Below are positions 11,400-23,334 of a stretch of 64,000 nucleotides of DNA, piece by piece. The position numbers and the translations under genes are program-made. The stretch lies in assembly GCA_039000515.1 (NCBI GenBank), contig JBCFYV010000012.1, positions 121,356,605 to 121,420,604 of the forward strand, given 5' to 3'. This stretch comes from Timema cristinae (Eukaryota > Arthropoda > Insecta > Phasmatodea > Timematidae). Position 1 is the first letter of the stretch. Each line of letters starts with the position of its first letter. The notes under the pieces are model-generated. The model worked only from the letters and a program-made list of their open reading frames with translations, ran no database searches and was not told where the DNA came from.

Positions 11400-11446
11400 G
11401 TATATATGTATATATATGTATGTATGTATATATGTATATATATGTA
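11296..11446. repeat. (TG)n, then (TATG)n/(TA)n compound microsatellite
   Basis: Alternating TATATATG and TATG units over 150 bases. The frames open on both strands encode only Tyr/Val/Ile/Cys or His/Thr/Tyr repeats. Confidence 0.95.
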
Positions 11447-11683
11447 AAAGTTTTTTAACGCACCAGACCCAAGGGTCTATCATGGGTAAACGGCTAGACA
11501 TATTAATAATACCAGTGTAGGGGCGGGGGGGGGGGGGTGGGTGGGGGGGGGGAGACTCATTAGAAAAACCCATCTTATTCCAACAATGGGTCGAGATGAC
11601 CTTATTAAAAAAAAGACAAGTAAATGTTAAGGACGCTAAAAAAAGGAACAAGAAATGATTTATTTTTATTCTGTTTACCGTCA

Positions 11684-11945
11684 CCGGCACCTTAATTCAG
11701 TCGGTAGCGTGACTGTCTTTACTGAGTTAAGAGGCCCAGGTTCGATTCCCGTCATAGCCAAACAACCTATCATGGGTGGAATATGGATTTCCCCTTTCAC
11801 AATGATGAATTAATGGCCGGGGAGTAGTGGGGGGCTGGATGTTGTGTCTTTTCTGGATTTAAGTTAGTCTTTAAGTCTTATGCTGATATAATCAGTCGGC
11901 TTAAAAAAGTGTACGCTAAATACCCCAAATAAATAAAAAATAAAA
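11684..11945 (+). mobile_element. SINE family 1, full-length copy
   Basis: A box CCTTAATTCAGTCGGTAGCG, B box GGTTCGATTCCCG, body CACAATGATGAATTAATGGC, tail GATATAATCAGTCGGC then CTAAATACCCCAAATAAA. It is the best reference copy in the window. Confidence 0.85.
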
Positions 11946-12109
11946 ATAATGTTTAGTGACCCTAACATTTACTTGTCTTAAAAATCTCTCTTAGACACTT
12001 CACAAGCTAGCAGAAATGTATGTTGACCCATAATGCTTTGCAACACAAACTAGAAACAGCTGATTACTGACATGTTTTATTTTCTAGTGAATAAACAGAT
12101 CTTTTAGTT

Positions 12110-12545
12110 CAACGGCTCTCAAACTTTTTAACCTCTTGAACCCTTTACAAACCAAACAAAATTTCAAAACCCCAAAAGGATTTTGTTTAAGGTGGGATGG
12201 AGGCGAGAAAAAGTGTTTTTGATGTTTTCATGCTAATTTTTTTTTGGCCAAAATAAATAAAATATTGCTTCAGTACAACATATAATTTAATTTTATTTTT
12301 CACCTGATGACCTCAACATTTCTTGAATGTTTGTCAAGGGTGTCCTGGGATTTAATGAAAACATTTTCTCTTCATTTAAAAAGTTTGTTAGATAAGGCCA
12401 CCGTGCTTATGAGAGGAAACGTTAATATCAAGAGGTGAAGAAAATTATACTCCTGTTTGTACTGGTGCAGTATTTTATGTATTTTAGCAAAAAAAAAAAA
12501 AGTTTTGCCAATAAAACCGAAAAAACACTGAACTTTCCTACCGTC
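12110..12545. mobile_element. hAT-like MITE remnant
   Basis: The left part reads ACGGCTCTCAAACTTTTTAA, like Charlie-type hAT ends. The body (GAATGTTTGTCAAGGGTGTC, then a poly-A run after ATTTTAGC) matches the family at 63480. No clean right end. Confidence 0.5.
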
Positions 12546-12593
12546 CCTTTCCACCTCACCTTAATTGGGTTCTATCTATCGATATCTATTGTA

Positions 12594-12851
12594 CCCACCT
12601 CGGTGGCGTAGTTGACTAACGCGCGTGTCGTGTTGAGCTCAACTGCCGAGGACGGGGAGATCGAGGTTCGAATCTCGGTCGGGTGAACTGGAGGTGGTTT
12701 TTCTTAAATGGTTTTCCACTCTCCCTCCACGCAAATGCGGGTTCACTTCCTTTAATTAAACCTTCCCAATTCCTAATCCTTTAGCGTAATTAGTACTTAA
12801 AGCGTATAACCCGAACGGGTAGCAAGACGTGGTGCTAATATTATTATTATT
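12594..12851 (+). mobile_element. SINE family 2 with target-site duplication
   Basis: Head CCTCGGTGGCGTAGTTGACT (A box), GAGGTTCGAATCTCGG (B box), 3' module CCCGAACGGGTAGCAAGACG and an ATT tail. The flanks GATATCTATTGTA (12581) and GATACCTATTGTA (12852) form a 13-bp duplication with one mismatch. Confidence 0.92.
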
Positions 12852-13143
12852 GATACCTATTGTATTAAAATTGAAAACTTAAAGAAATATTGTCAACAAA
12901 TATTGTTTAGTTAAATTTTAATCGTATAGCTTGATAAATAGATAAAACCATTATTTTATAAACACAACATAGCAATGTTTAATTTTTTTCCAAAACAATA
13001 TTTTTAGTGGGAATACTGGCATTATTTTAACATTTCCGCGAATCTTTTTAATAACCGGCTTAGAAGACAGCTGGAATCCTACGTCTTCTTTTACATTCAA
13101 TATGTTGCAATATTTTGTTCTAGTTGAAATGTATTACCAAAAG

Positions 13144-13396
13144 GGGACGCGGCAGTTGGCCTAAAAGGCATTTGGCCTAAAGGCATTTGGCCTAAAAATG
13201 AAACCAAAAGTCATTTGGCCTAAAAGGCATTTGGCCTAAAAGGCGTTTGGCCTAAAGGCGTTTGGCCTAAAGGCATTTGGCCTAAAAGGCATTTGGCCTA
13301 AAAGGCGTTTGGCCTAAAGGCATTTGGCCTAAAGGCAGTTGGCCTAAAAGGCATTTGGCCTAAAAGGCAGTTGGCCTAAAGTCATTTGGCCTAAAA
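13144..13396 (+). repeat. short tandem repeat of GGCATTTGGCCTAAA, array 1
   Basis: About 15 copies of a 15-16 bp unit (GGCATTTGGCCTAAAA) with GGCGTTT and GGCAGTT variants. One break (ATGAAACCAAAAGTC) lies near the start. Confidence 0.95.
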
Positions 13397-13912
13397 TGTA
13401 AATTTAAAACCTTCGGTTATCTTCGGAAAGTAATAGGTACTGTTAGTTGTTTCATCTGAATATAGATAGCACAACTGATGCAAGGTAGTTACAATATTTC
13501 TAACATTGACAATATCCTACATACAACTAGATCATTAGTTCACAAAACACTATATCACCTTTTTTATATATAGATTTCCGATATTATTTCCTTGTTAATA
13601 TATCTCACGGTCATAAAGTTAACGAAAAACAATAAGAAAATCCCATTCTCAGCATCGTTTACGCTCGGTAAAATTATATGCGTACATTCAAATTATGGGG
13701 ACTTTTGACAACTTATTCCGAAAGGCAAAATGAAAGTGGAAACCAATATTCAACCCACCCACTTTAAGTTTGTCTGAAGTGACGCCCGATTTTCGTTTAG
13801 CGCTACTGAGATATATATGAACATATTTTTTTTTTATCTATTGTATTAATAATTAATATATAAATAATAGTGACGCATTAAATAAATTTTTCCAGTAAAT
13901 ATTACAATGGTC

Positions 13913-13914
<2 letters not shown>

Positions 13915-13979
<65 letters not shown>
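13915..13979. repeat. (AT)n microsatellite
   Basis: Over 30 AT units. Confidence 0.95.
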
Positions 13980-13983
<4 letters not shown>

Positions 13984-14496
13984 TAAATTATGGTTTTGAC
14001 TAGATCCTTAACTCTATTATTATTGTTAGAATTATTATAACTATTATTATATAAAATTAGTACAGTTATTTTTTTCAAACAGTGTAACTATTTTTATTAC
14101 GGTGATATTATTAACAACATGGGCTATGTTAACACAATAGGTCCTTTGTTTAAAAACTATATACTAATTTCCCTCCTAGTAATTTGCAAAGCATTCTCAG
14201 GAATTATTTCAACTAGTGAAAAAAATACAAAAGATTTTATGGAATTGTCGTTGGTCTTTTTTTAAGTCTTCATAAAACGTAAAAATACAAAATGTGGTAG
14301 CCTTTACAGGATGATAACTTCCTAGGGTAAGAAAAACGTACGATGTAAGCAAGTGGACCTCCGAAATGCCAATGGATGCAGCAGAGGCCAGAGGGGTAAA
14401 TCTGATGAGCTTTGGTTGCGAAAATATCTCACCGCTAGGATCGCTTGTGTTCCCCCATTCCAAAAAGTGACACTCTTATAGACTAGAGGCAAACAG

Positions 14497-15539
14497 ACGT
14501 GACTCAAGTTGGCCCGCCACTATGCCGAAAAAAAATTTTTTTGTCTAATCGTTTGTGCTCTATTTATGCTCATATGTGCCCGAACATGAACATTTGTGCT
14601 GTTAAACTGGCCATTTTAGAAAATATTTAATGTGGTGGGCCAACTTGAGCTCAAGCTAGCCCGCCACATATTGAAAAACACAACATAACAAAATTTATTT
14701 AAGTCAATCCATTGTGTTCCATTTGTGCTCATATGTGCCCGAAAATGAACATTTGTGCTTTAAAATTAGAAAATCTAAAGAGCATTTAATGTGGCGGGCT
14801 AACTTGAACCTTCCCTATATCATAAACTGTAGAAAAATATAGTTCAAGCTGGCCAGCCACATTTTTAAATATCAATGTAACAAAATTCTGTATTCACGAT
14901 TCGTTTGTTCTTAGTTTGTGCTCATATGTGACCGAAAATTAACGTTAGGGCTGTGAATCTAGGCCTTTTAGATAACATTTAATGAAGGCGATCCAACTAG
15001 AGCTCAAGCTAGCCCACCACATTAACTGTTTTCTAGATTTTCTAATTATAGAGCGCAAATACTCATTTTTGGGCACATATGAGCACAAATACTCATTTTT
15101 GGGCACATATGAGCACAAACGAAAAACAAACGAATGGTGAAAACAGAATTTTGTTACATTGATATTAAAAAATGTGGCGGGCTAGCTTGAATTCAATTTT
15201 TTTCTACAGGTTATGGTATAAGGAAGAATCTAGTTAGCCCGCCACATTAATTGTTCTTTAGATTTTCTAATTTTAAAGCACAAATGTTCATTTTCGGGCA
15301 CATATGAGCACAAATGGAGCACAATGGATTGACTTAAATAAATTTTGTTATGTTGTGTTTTTCAATATGTGGTGGGCTAGCTTGAGCTCAAGTTGGCCCA
15401 CCACATTAAATATTTTCTAAATTGGCCAGTTTCACAGCAAAAATGTTCATGTTCGGGCACATATGAGCACAAATAGAGCACAAACGATTAGACAAAAAAG
15501 TTTTTTTTCAGCAATGTGGCGGGCCAACTTGAGTTACGT
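14497..15539. mobile_element. 1,043-bp foldback (MULE/FB-like) transposon with 9-bp target duplication
   Basis: Both ends read ACGTRACTCAAGTTGGCCCG inward (23 of 24 bases match), and a perfect 9-bp direct repeat GGCAAACAG flanks it (14488-14496 and 15540-15548). The inside is six related modules of about 155 bp. Three point one way and three are their reverse complements in mirror order, so the element folds into a hairpin with arms of about 500 bp. Each module has its own ends resembling TCAAGYTRGCCCGCCACAT. It carries no coding capacity. Long modular arms and a 9-bp duplication are typical of Foldback elements mobilised by Mutator-like transposases; the superfamily is inferred. Confidence 0.9.
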
Positions 15540-15549
15540 GGCAAACAGG

Positions 15550-17360
15550 CTAAATCTTCTCTTTCTCTCTTCTCCGTCGCACTCTACAAGAGACTTTGAA
15601 GGGTGGGTTTAGGCAGCAGTCCTTTCCTCCCTCCATTCCTAATAATAGCAAACGACCTTGAAATAAACCATAAAAAAATTCATTGTTCCCCGGCAACTTT
15701 CCTTTGGTTCTTTTTCAAACCCACTAACATAATTTGTTTTGAGTTTCACGAGTTGTTGGCGGGTACCTCTCTCTTGCTTCATCCTTTGCTTTATATAGAT
15801 TAAATAATGTTTTGATTTGTATATTTTTGTGTAAAGTTTAGTGATATCTAATTTTTTTAAATATGTATTTCATCTTCATTTTTGAAAGAAAGATTTTTAC
15901 TATAAAATAATGAATCGAGGACAAAAATGTGCATACCGCGCCTGCTCAATTACACGGTGTACTTAAGGTAATTTTTCCTAAATAGTTTCCCGTTTTTCCA
16001 CGCAAACGAGGGTACTTCTCATAATTTTATCTTCCTCATACCTACCTTCTAATTGCTATTAAATGTGGAAAGCATTGACTGGCGTGAAGATACAATGAAA
16101 AAACAACACTACTAGAGCTTACTCTATTTACTTGAAAAACATATTTTAGACAGTGAAAATACATCATATTCAAATATAACAAATGTACATTTTTGTATAA
16201 TTATAATTACATTTAAACTTTATTTAACATTTTTAAGATAAATACTATACTTACTATATTGACTTAATAATATAAAATGAGAGACTCTTTAACACACTGG
16301 CTCAAAAAGTATTCATTATTAACATTATATATATAATCTAAGCATTTTAAAAGGGTTTTGAACTAAAAGTTTAGTACCCTTTAATTTAATAAAAGCTAAT
16401 GGATATACTTTTGATTTTTTTCACTTGACGAGAAAAAGGGGCATTATAAGTTCATAAAAACCATTTTAATAACTATCATATTTTATAAATTAATTGTATC
16501 TATGATAAAATGACCTCTCACTAAGCGTTTACTTAGAACCAGTGGCGCACTCAATGGGTGGAGTAAAAGGGGCACCTTCCCCCATAACCCCTAATCATTT
16601 CAATACAAACATAAATTATTTACTTTATAACTAAAACATTAGACACAGAAGATGAGTCGTATACATAGGCTCCTTTTTAAGACTTTATATTCAAAACACA
16701 CACATATTAAAAGTGCCACTTATATTCTCATTTGAAAAAAGCACAACCATAGTTGCTTCCATACATTGTATACAAGTAAATGTATATAACTAGTAGCCAC
16801 CATTCTGATAGTTAAGTTCGTTTTAGTTTTTAAGTCTCTTAACACAAGATATGGGTTATTACACCGAGGACCTCGCTTATAGAGACTTCAGAATCACTCG
16901 CACCCCACCCAATTTCGGTTAAAATTAATACTAAAGTACTTCGAACTGACAAAGCTACCAGAGCGTGTTATTCAACGCATTAACATATATTGACTTAGAC
17001 CAGGGTTCTCACATTTTAGACTGAAGGAGCCTTTGTACCAGAAAAAATGAATGGCCGAACTCTCATAAAAATATTTACACTAGTATTATGATCATTCAAT
17101 AAATACATTTAAATCTCACAAGTCTTTTATAATTTAATACATGAATGAATATAAAAGAAGAACTACACTACACCCCGACCTCCGCGTCACTCAAAAACAA
17201 GTTATATTTTGAGTGCGATGACTTATGAGACCAGGTAGCTTACAGCGTTAATACCAACGTACCAGTTTTTTATTTGTGTACAGAGGTGTAATTATTTTAT
17301 CACGTAATATAGAATTATTTTGCTAACAACACATAAACCGTACTAAATGTTGATTTCAAT
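15550..17360. other. intergenic stretch, nothing recognised beyond decayed repeats
   Basis: A hAT-like end (ACCAGGGTTCTCACATTTTA) lies at about 16999. The rest is AT-rich. The frame at 15603-15803 shows no motif. Confidence 0.6.
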
Positions 17361-17366
17361 ACACAG

Positions 17367-17550
17367 TCCGACACTTTATCTCAGTTGGTAGCGTGTTTGT
17401 ATACTGAGCTAAATGTCCCGGGTTCGATTCCCGGAATGTCCGAAAAACGTATCATTGGTTGACTGTGCTTTTCCCCTTTCACAATGATGAATTAACTGTC
17501 AGGGGGCTGGATGTTTATTTGTTCTAGATTTAAGTTAGTTTGTCAGACTC
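17367..17550 (+). mobile_element. SINE family 1 copy, 3'-truncated
   Basis: A box CTTTATCTCAGTTGGTAGCG, well-kept B box GGGTTCGATTCCCGG, body CACAATGATGAATTAACTG, ending near TTAAGTTAGTTTGTC. Confidence 0.82.
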
Positions 17551-18019
17551 TGAGGAAATAATCTACATTCTACGGTGTGTCTATCACTAGTTTTATATCG
17601 AGTGTCACTCATTGAGCGTGAACTGGGAAAGAGGGAAGGGTTGATAGGGTGGGGTATTACCAAATTTTTCTCCCCCCATCGAAATGTGCCTTCCTCCAGT
17701 TTGTTAAACTTCCCTCTGATATACTTGAATTTGAAGCTGAAAGATGGTTTGCATCAAACTTCAAAAAGATTCTAAAACAATCTATTATTATTTCTAAGTG
17801 CTTAAGGGAGACCCCAAATAGCTTTTAGTGACATTCCATTTTCAAATATTTTCCACTGGCTTGGAGTCAATCACCTAAAAACTCCTTAAAAATAGTGTTT
17901 TTACAAACTACCTCGCCCAACACTAATAAAGCTTCGCCGATACTCTTGATAGTCATCACAATAGGTTTTTTTCCATTGTGACTTACTACCCGTTTGAGTA
18001 GTACACATACATCAATTTA

Positions 18020-18180
18020 CCCTAATGAACCAGGAATGAGGAATGTTACATTTTAGATTGAATGTACCTACATTTGCGTATATTGAGAGTGGGGTACCAT
18101 TTTAGGGAAAAATACCCTTGTTACACCCGGCTGGGATTTGAACTTCAATCTTAGAGGACAACTTTATTTCCAACTGAGGG
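18020..18180 (-). mobile_element. SINE family 4 fragment, minus strand
   Basis: GTACCTACATTTGCGTATAT, then CCATTTTAGGGAAAAATACC and CCCGGCTGGGATTTGAAC, as in the other minus copies. Confidence 0.6.
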
Positions 18181-18992
18181 GGGGCGGGTGGGGGATATAG
18201 GTGGAGGACACACATATTATCTCCAACTTTGAGGGGGGCATATATTATTACCAACTTATATAACATAAATGTAGCTGAATCTAATATTACCCTTTAAATA
18301 TATAGTTTGACACACTCATTTGAACATTAATATAAATTCAAGACTTTCACTATACTACAAATTGGTTTATGAATAGGCCTACTTACAAGAGGGTTATTAA
18401 ATTTATATTGAAAAGTTAACACATAATTTAAGGTAACACTTACGTCACCAAATACCTTAATTCTTTCATTAACTTGCGTACTATATACATTTGTTCATGT
18501 ACTACAATAAACTATGTTCTTGTACAAAACATATTTATGTGTGTCAAACAGCCACGTGATTTATTAAATTTAGAAATAATGTTTCTAAAGTATGTTTTAA
18601 GATGGCACGGATATCATAAAACTATATCCACCTTGCATGGGGAGATTTCTCTTCCAGACTACTGTCCACATTAATGAAGCAAGATCGATTTGGATAATAA
18701 GGTTATAAAATGCATATGTGAAATCTTGCAGTTAAGTAAACTATTTAAACAAATAATTAAATTCACTATAGAAGGGGACTTTTCCATAAAGTAAAACTAT
18801 TGGGGGTGACATGTTTACCCGCCATGAAATCACTTACTATTTGTTTCGTAAATCTAATACAATGCCTAGATTCACGGGTGATATATTTTCTCCTTGGATA
18901 ACATTTTCGGAGACATCACAAATAAGGGCGGTTTTAATTTGCTTTTTTAAGGAAATTACAGCAGTTAGGGCTGAAGGTCTTGTTCATATTCA

Positions 18993-19172
18993 TTAGGTGA
19001 AAAAATGTTCTGAGCAAATAAAATATGAATCATGACTCCATTTTCCATCTCGTTCAGAAGGGAATACATCTTCATCTGACATCAGAATCTTTAGGGAAGT
19101 CATGGTGTATAACACCATATCTCTTAGATTACTTTTATTGCATACGGCAACGATACAACGCTTACCCGGCAT
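18993..19172 (-). pseudogene. THAP-type zinc finger fragment
   Basis: The minus-strand frame from an ATG at 19172 reads MPGKRCIVAVCNKSNLRD through KWSHDSYFICSEHFFT to a stop at 18993. The pattern C-x4-C then C-x2-H-F in ICSEHF is that of THAP domains, found in DNA-binding proteins and in P-type transposases. The canonical middle (Pro and Phe positions) is weak and no downstream exon is recognisable, so it is probably a transposase or THAP gene relic. Confidence 0.55.
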
Positions 19173-19312
19173 TTTCTTAGTATCGGTATGACACTTTTCG
19201 TAACCCTTCACGCATAAATAATAAGAAAGCTTACAATAAACATACAAACATTTACTATTCACATTGACTTTGGAAGCATACTTGACATAAATAAGAAGTT
19301 AGTAACGAGCGC

Positions 19313-19566
19313 ACCCGCCTCGGTGGCGTAGATAGCTAACGCGCTAGTCGTGTTGAGCTCAACTGCTGAGAATGGGGAGATCGAGGTTTGAACTCGGTCG
19401 GGTGAACTGGGGGTGGTTTTTCCTCAATGGTTTTCCACTCTCCCTCCACGCAAATGCGGGTTCACTTCCACTAATTCAACATTCCCAATTCCTAATCCAT
19501 TAGCGTAATTAGTACTTAGGCGTATAACCCGAACGGGTAGTAAGACGTGGTGCTGAATAATAATTT
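19313..19566 (+). mobile_element. SINE family 2 copy
   Basis: Same head (CCTCGGTGGCGTAGATAGCT) and 3' module (CCCGAACGGGTAGTAAGACG) as the 12594 copy. Its A and B boxes carry small changes and the tail is short. Confidence 0.9.
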
Positions 19567-19917
19567 AAAAAAAGTGCTGCACTACACAGTCACATGATCC
19601 GAACAGAAGCAAGCTTGGCTAGTTCACGAGCGGACGTTACAGCAGTGCTGCGTGTTAGGGTAGAGCTGAGTGCTGGCCGGTAAAGTGAACGAGCCTACCC
19701 TACAACTCTAGTAGCCTTAGTATAAGGAAGGACCCATCAAGATGACCAAATAAACCTTAAAATTTGAAATTTCTCAGTGAGTTGAGTAATTGCAGGAGGA
19801 AGGCGAGCTTGAAGGTCAACATTTTCAAAAACTAATATATTTAATTACTTCTCTGTATTGTAAAGAATTTAAATGTATTAATTAGGTACGGGAAACAATA
19901 CAAATAGACATTTACAT

Positions 19918-19939
19918 AATAATAATAATAATAATAATA

Positions 19940-19985
<46 letters not shown>

Positions 19986-19999
19986 TATTATTATTATTT
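19918..19999. repeat. (AAT)n-(ATT)n palindrome
   Basis: About eight AAT units run straight into about 18 ATT units, forming a perfect self-complementary arm of about 24 bases. Confidence 0.93.
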
Positions 20000-20645
20000 A
20001 AAATTGCATTCTGAGAAATAGTGGTGATGGAGTATAATAGAGAAAAAAACTTTTTGAGATTAGGAAAAAAATAAAATTTTGACAGATAAATAAAGATAAA
20101 TCAAATCCCAGATAGCCAAAATAAGGTTAGACTCTAAATTTCTCAAAGTGGGTTGGGAATAAGGAATCCAAAATCTACAAAATTAATAGAAACTACTACA
20201 GCTCAGTGCAGTGTCATTAAAAATTGAATTTTGGCATGCCCGTAAATGCACCACTCCAAATAACTAATAAGTCTGAGCATTTTAAAATGTAACTGCATGA
20301 AATCAATGGAGGGGCGGGGGAGTTATAAAAAACCTTTTATCTATAGTTTAAAATCGAAATTTGGCTGGCAGGTAGAAGAACAACTATAGATAAAGAAAGT
20401 ATTCTTAAAACTATGTGTTTAAATGGGAGTTAGAGAAATTATGATTGGGGAGGAGAAGGGAAAATTTTCAAAAACCAATAGAAACAATTACTAACAGAAC
20501 AATTTATTTGATAAGCTGAGGTGCTTAGTACTAGAGTGATTCTTTCAAATTAATTCATGTTTAGTTAGTAAATTTAAACTATTTCTTTTGGTGTTCATTT
20601 CAACAATGTCTCTGCGTAAGCGAGCAAATATTGATGCAAAGACTG

Positions 20646-20745
20646 CATATATATATAAAATAGATTATATATATATATTTATAAAATATATATATATATT
20701 TATAAAATAGATTATATATATATATATATATTTATAAAATAGATT
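20646..20745. repeat. AT-rich repeat with ATAAAATAGATT units
   Basis: Three blocks of (AT)n separated by TTTATAAAATAGATTATAT. Confidence 0.9.
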
Positions 20746-20840
20746 TTACTTCTTATAGGTAGTAGTTAATTTGTGGCTTCATCAACATACAAAGTTTTCG
20801 CCTCATACGTGTCTGAAATTGTATTTTTGGTAGTTTAGAT

Positions 20841-21173
20841 CATGGTTTCTCAAACTGCGAGGCGCGAAGGGATTTCAGATGAGGAGTGAACCAATTTCTC
20901 ACTTCTTTCGACTTGCCTAAATTATGATTGACTAAAAAATTAATATTCTGTTTGGCCTATGAAGCAATAAAATTAATTAATATCTTACAAAACCTTACTA
21001 TTTTTATAAACTTCTACAAAGCTCTTATCAGAAAATAATTAAATCAATTAAATAATAAATGTCTCATTTTTGTATTTTAACGTAAAAAAGTTATTTTATT
21101 CTAAGAATAAGAGTCTTAACAATTAATTTTATGTTCATATAAGGCTCAAGAGTATAGAGTTTGAGAAAACCTG
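20841..21173. mobile_element. 333-bp hAT-type MITE with 8-bp target duplication
   Basis: The left end CATGGTTTCTCAAACT and right end (minus strand) CAGGTTTTCTCAAACT resemble Charlie-type hAT termini. A perfect GTTTAGAT duplication lies at 20833-20840 and 21174-21181. The interior is AT-rich and non-coding. Confidence 0.88.
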
Positions 21174-21477
21174 GTTTAGATTATTTGCTAAAAATAAGAT
21201 AATTTACCCAACTTAAATGTGAGCGAAGCCGTGGGCAAACTCGAGTAAGTTAATATGATTATTAAAAAATGAATGATTGATTAATTCATTTAGCAAAATT
21301 AATAAACAAATATACTTAGAAAGACTGATAAAATATACTTTGGCACTTAAAAAAAATATATTAAAAATTCAAAATAAAAAAAATTATTAAAATGGTGTGA
21401 CCACATGTATGTGCTAATTAATAAAAAACGGTACGGGTACAAAACTTTTTATTTCTGGTACAAAACGGTACAAAAAT

Positions 21478-21640
21478 TATTATTATTAGCACCACGTCTT
21501 ACTACCCGTTCGGGTTATACGCACTTACGCTAATGTGTAATGGTAGGGTGATTGGGAGATGAAATGAAGGACCTACAGTTTAACGTGGAATCCGAACCAC
21601 GGTGGTGGCCTGGCACTCCCCACATTAACAAGATGGCTTG
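21478..21640 (-). mobile_element. SINE family 3, 5'-truncated, minus strand
   Basis: On the plus strand it begins ATTATTATTAGCACCACGTC, then ACTACCCGTTCGGGTTATAC and TGGAATCCGAACCACGGTGG. This is the reverse of the family 3 body; the tRNA-like head is missing. Confidence 0.9.
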
Positions 21641-21897
21641 TCAAAAATTAGAACAAAACCTTGGCAATGTAAAAAGTTCAACATACAAAAGTGGTACTAC
21701 AGGTTAATGGACGTGCTGCTATACCTTGGGAAGTAGTAAATTGAGAAAAGACTTATATATTTCGAAACGGTAGTATATACTATTTAACTAAACACTACAC
21801 ACCTCGCCATCTATTAGCATCATTACAAATCTTAACGAATGTTTCCGGAGACAGCAAAACATATTTTAATAAATGGTCTAAAAATTAACTTTACAAA

Positions 21898-22082
21898 AAG
21901 TCGTTTGGCCTAAAAGGCATTTGGCCTAAAAGGCGTTTGGCCTAAAGTCATTTGGCCTAAAGGCATTTGGCCTAAAAGGCATTTGGCCTAAAGGCATTTG
22001 GCCTAAAAGGCATTTGGCCTAAAGGCATTTGGCCTAAAGGCGTTTAGCCTACACTTTAGGCCAAATGCCTTTTAGGCCAAAT
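21898..22082 (+). repeat. short tandem repeat of GGCATTTGGCCTAAA, array 2
   Basis: About 10 direct copies, followed at 22051 by two inverted copies (TTAGGCCAAATGCC), so the array ends in a palindrome. Same unit and variants as array 1, 8.5 kb away. Confidence 0.95.
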
Positions 22083-22119
22083 GACGGGTACCCTTACCAA
22101 AATATATATCCCCACAAAA

Positions 22120-22500
22120 GCTATAAAGTCTCAAGGAACCCCTTTAGGGGTCTTGAGGAGTCCCAGGGCTCCAAGAAACACACTTTGATAAACGATGGAT
22201 GTTTTCTAATTAATTATTGTGCTGTGTTTTGGAACAAGAACAACACACGCGCTTTGCATTTAACGAATTATTTCAAATAATCTCACAACATTAGATGCAG
22301 TTGTCTGCTTTCTCTTTATTTAAAAAGTTTGTCACCAAATTCCGCCACACTCATAACAGATATCCAACAACTGTTGAGATTAGCATGTGCAGAAAACTAA
22401 ACTCTATGATTCTATAGAAGAAATATTTGATTTATTTTGGCCAAAAAATGTTTGTGCTGTAAAAACTGCAAAATTAATGCATTAAACTCGCGCTCACTAG
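22120..22500. mobile_element. MITE remnant of the same family
   Basis: Contains GATATCCAACAACTGTTGAG and TTGATTTATTTTGGCCAAAA, matching the right arm and tail of the 63.5-kb copy. The left part (CAAGGAACCCCTTTAGGGGT) is a short palindrome. Confidence 0.45.
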
Positions 22501-22743
22501 CACTCCGCCTTAAAGAAAATATATGAATGGACTTATCTAACAGCTAGAAAAAAAGTACTATATTTATTTTCAAGTATCCATACGTCAAGTCATATTATAT
22601 GCAGTGGTTCCTTTTTGTGGATACTATCAACTTGTTGGACTACGTGGTGTTGCCTGTTTTTAGTAACGTGATTGTACTTTGAGGATAACTTTTAAAAAAC
22701 AATTAAAATTCCTGCTTTCAGGTGTATAGGTGCTACTAATTTA

Positions 22744-22990
22744 TAAACTATCAGAGCTAGATTTTCTATGAGCGACCGTGAAAGGGCCTACTAGTTTTGC
22801 CGGGAAAGGTACTTTCGCAGGATTCTTTTAAATGCCACATGGAACGAACAGCTTTACTTTCCCTTCGACGGAAGTTGTGCTGCGGATTTTTATCGCTCAA
22901 AACGATGACCTCGACTGGATTTGAAACCACGAACATCTGGTCCTGATACGAGCATCTTATTCCAAGACCACCGCGTTAGACGTCTATTAA
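22744..22990 (-). mobile_element. SINE family 5, minus strand
   Basis: GAGCGACCGTGAAAGGGCC, CCGGGAAAGGTACTTTCGCA, CTTCGACGGAAGTTGTGCTG and GGATTTGAAACCACGAACAT correspond in order to 25648-25880. The terminal ACCACCGCGTTAGACG is the reversed head. Confidence 0.7.
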
Positions 22991-23334
22991 TACAGACATA
23001 ATATGGTGAAATGTTATCAATCGTAAATGATATGTTTGTATTTTCTAAAAGGTGCTTCAAATGTCCATTTGTAATAAAATCAAGGTTTACAATATTGTCT
23101 CTTTAAACCCCAGACTGAGCCGGTAATTAGCAACACTATCGGATACTACATCCATCTGTTGACAGAGCCATCTGTTGGCGTGGTTACACACTAATCTGTT
23201 CTGATAACAAGGGTTAGTATTGTTACACAACACTTTGTCTCGACCCCCACCCGGGACATCTCCTTACAAGACCAGCACTTTGTTATTTGGCTTTGACTTG
23301 TGAAAATAGGAACTCGTACATCGCGACCCTTCCG

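Noticed and set aside
11261..11690. Tyr/Val/Ile-rich and His/Thr-rich frames
   Set aside because: They are translations of the (TATG)n/(TA)n microsatellite.
14209..14507. Minus-strand frames left of the foldback element
   Set aside because: Two overlapping registers, no recognised motif and no splice support.
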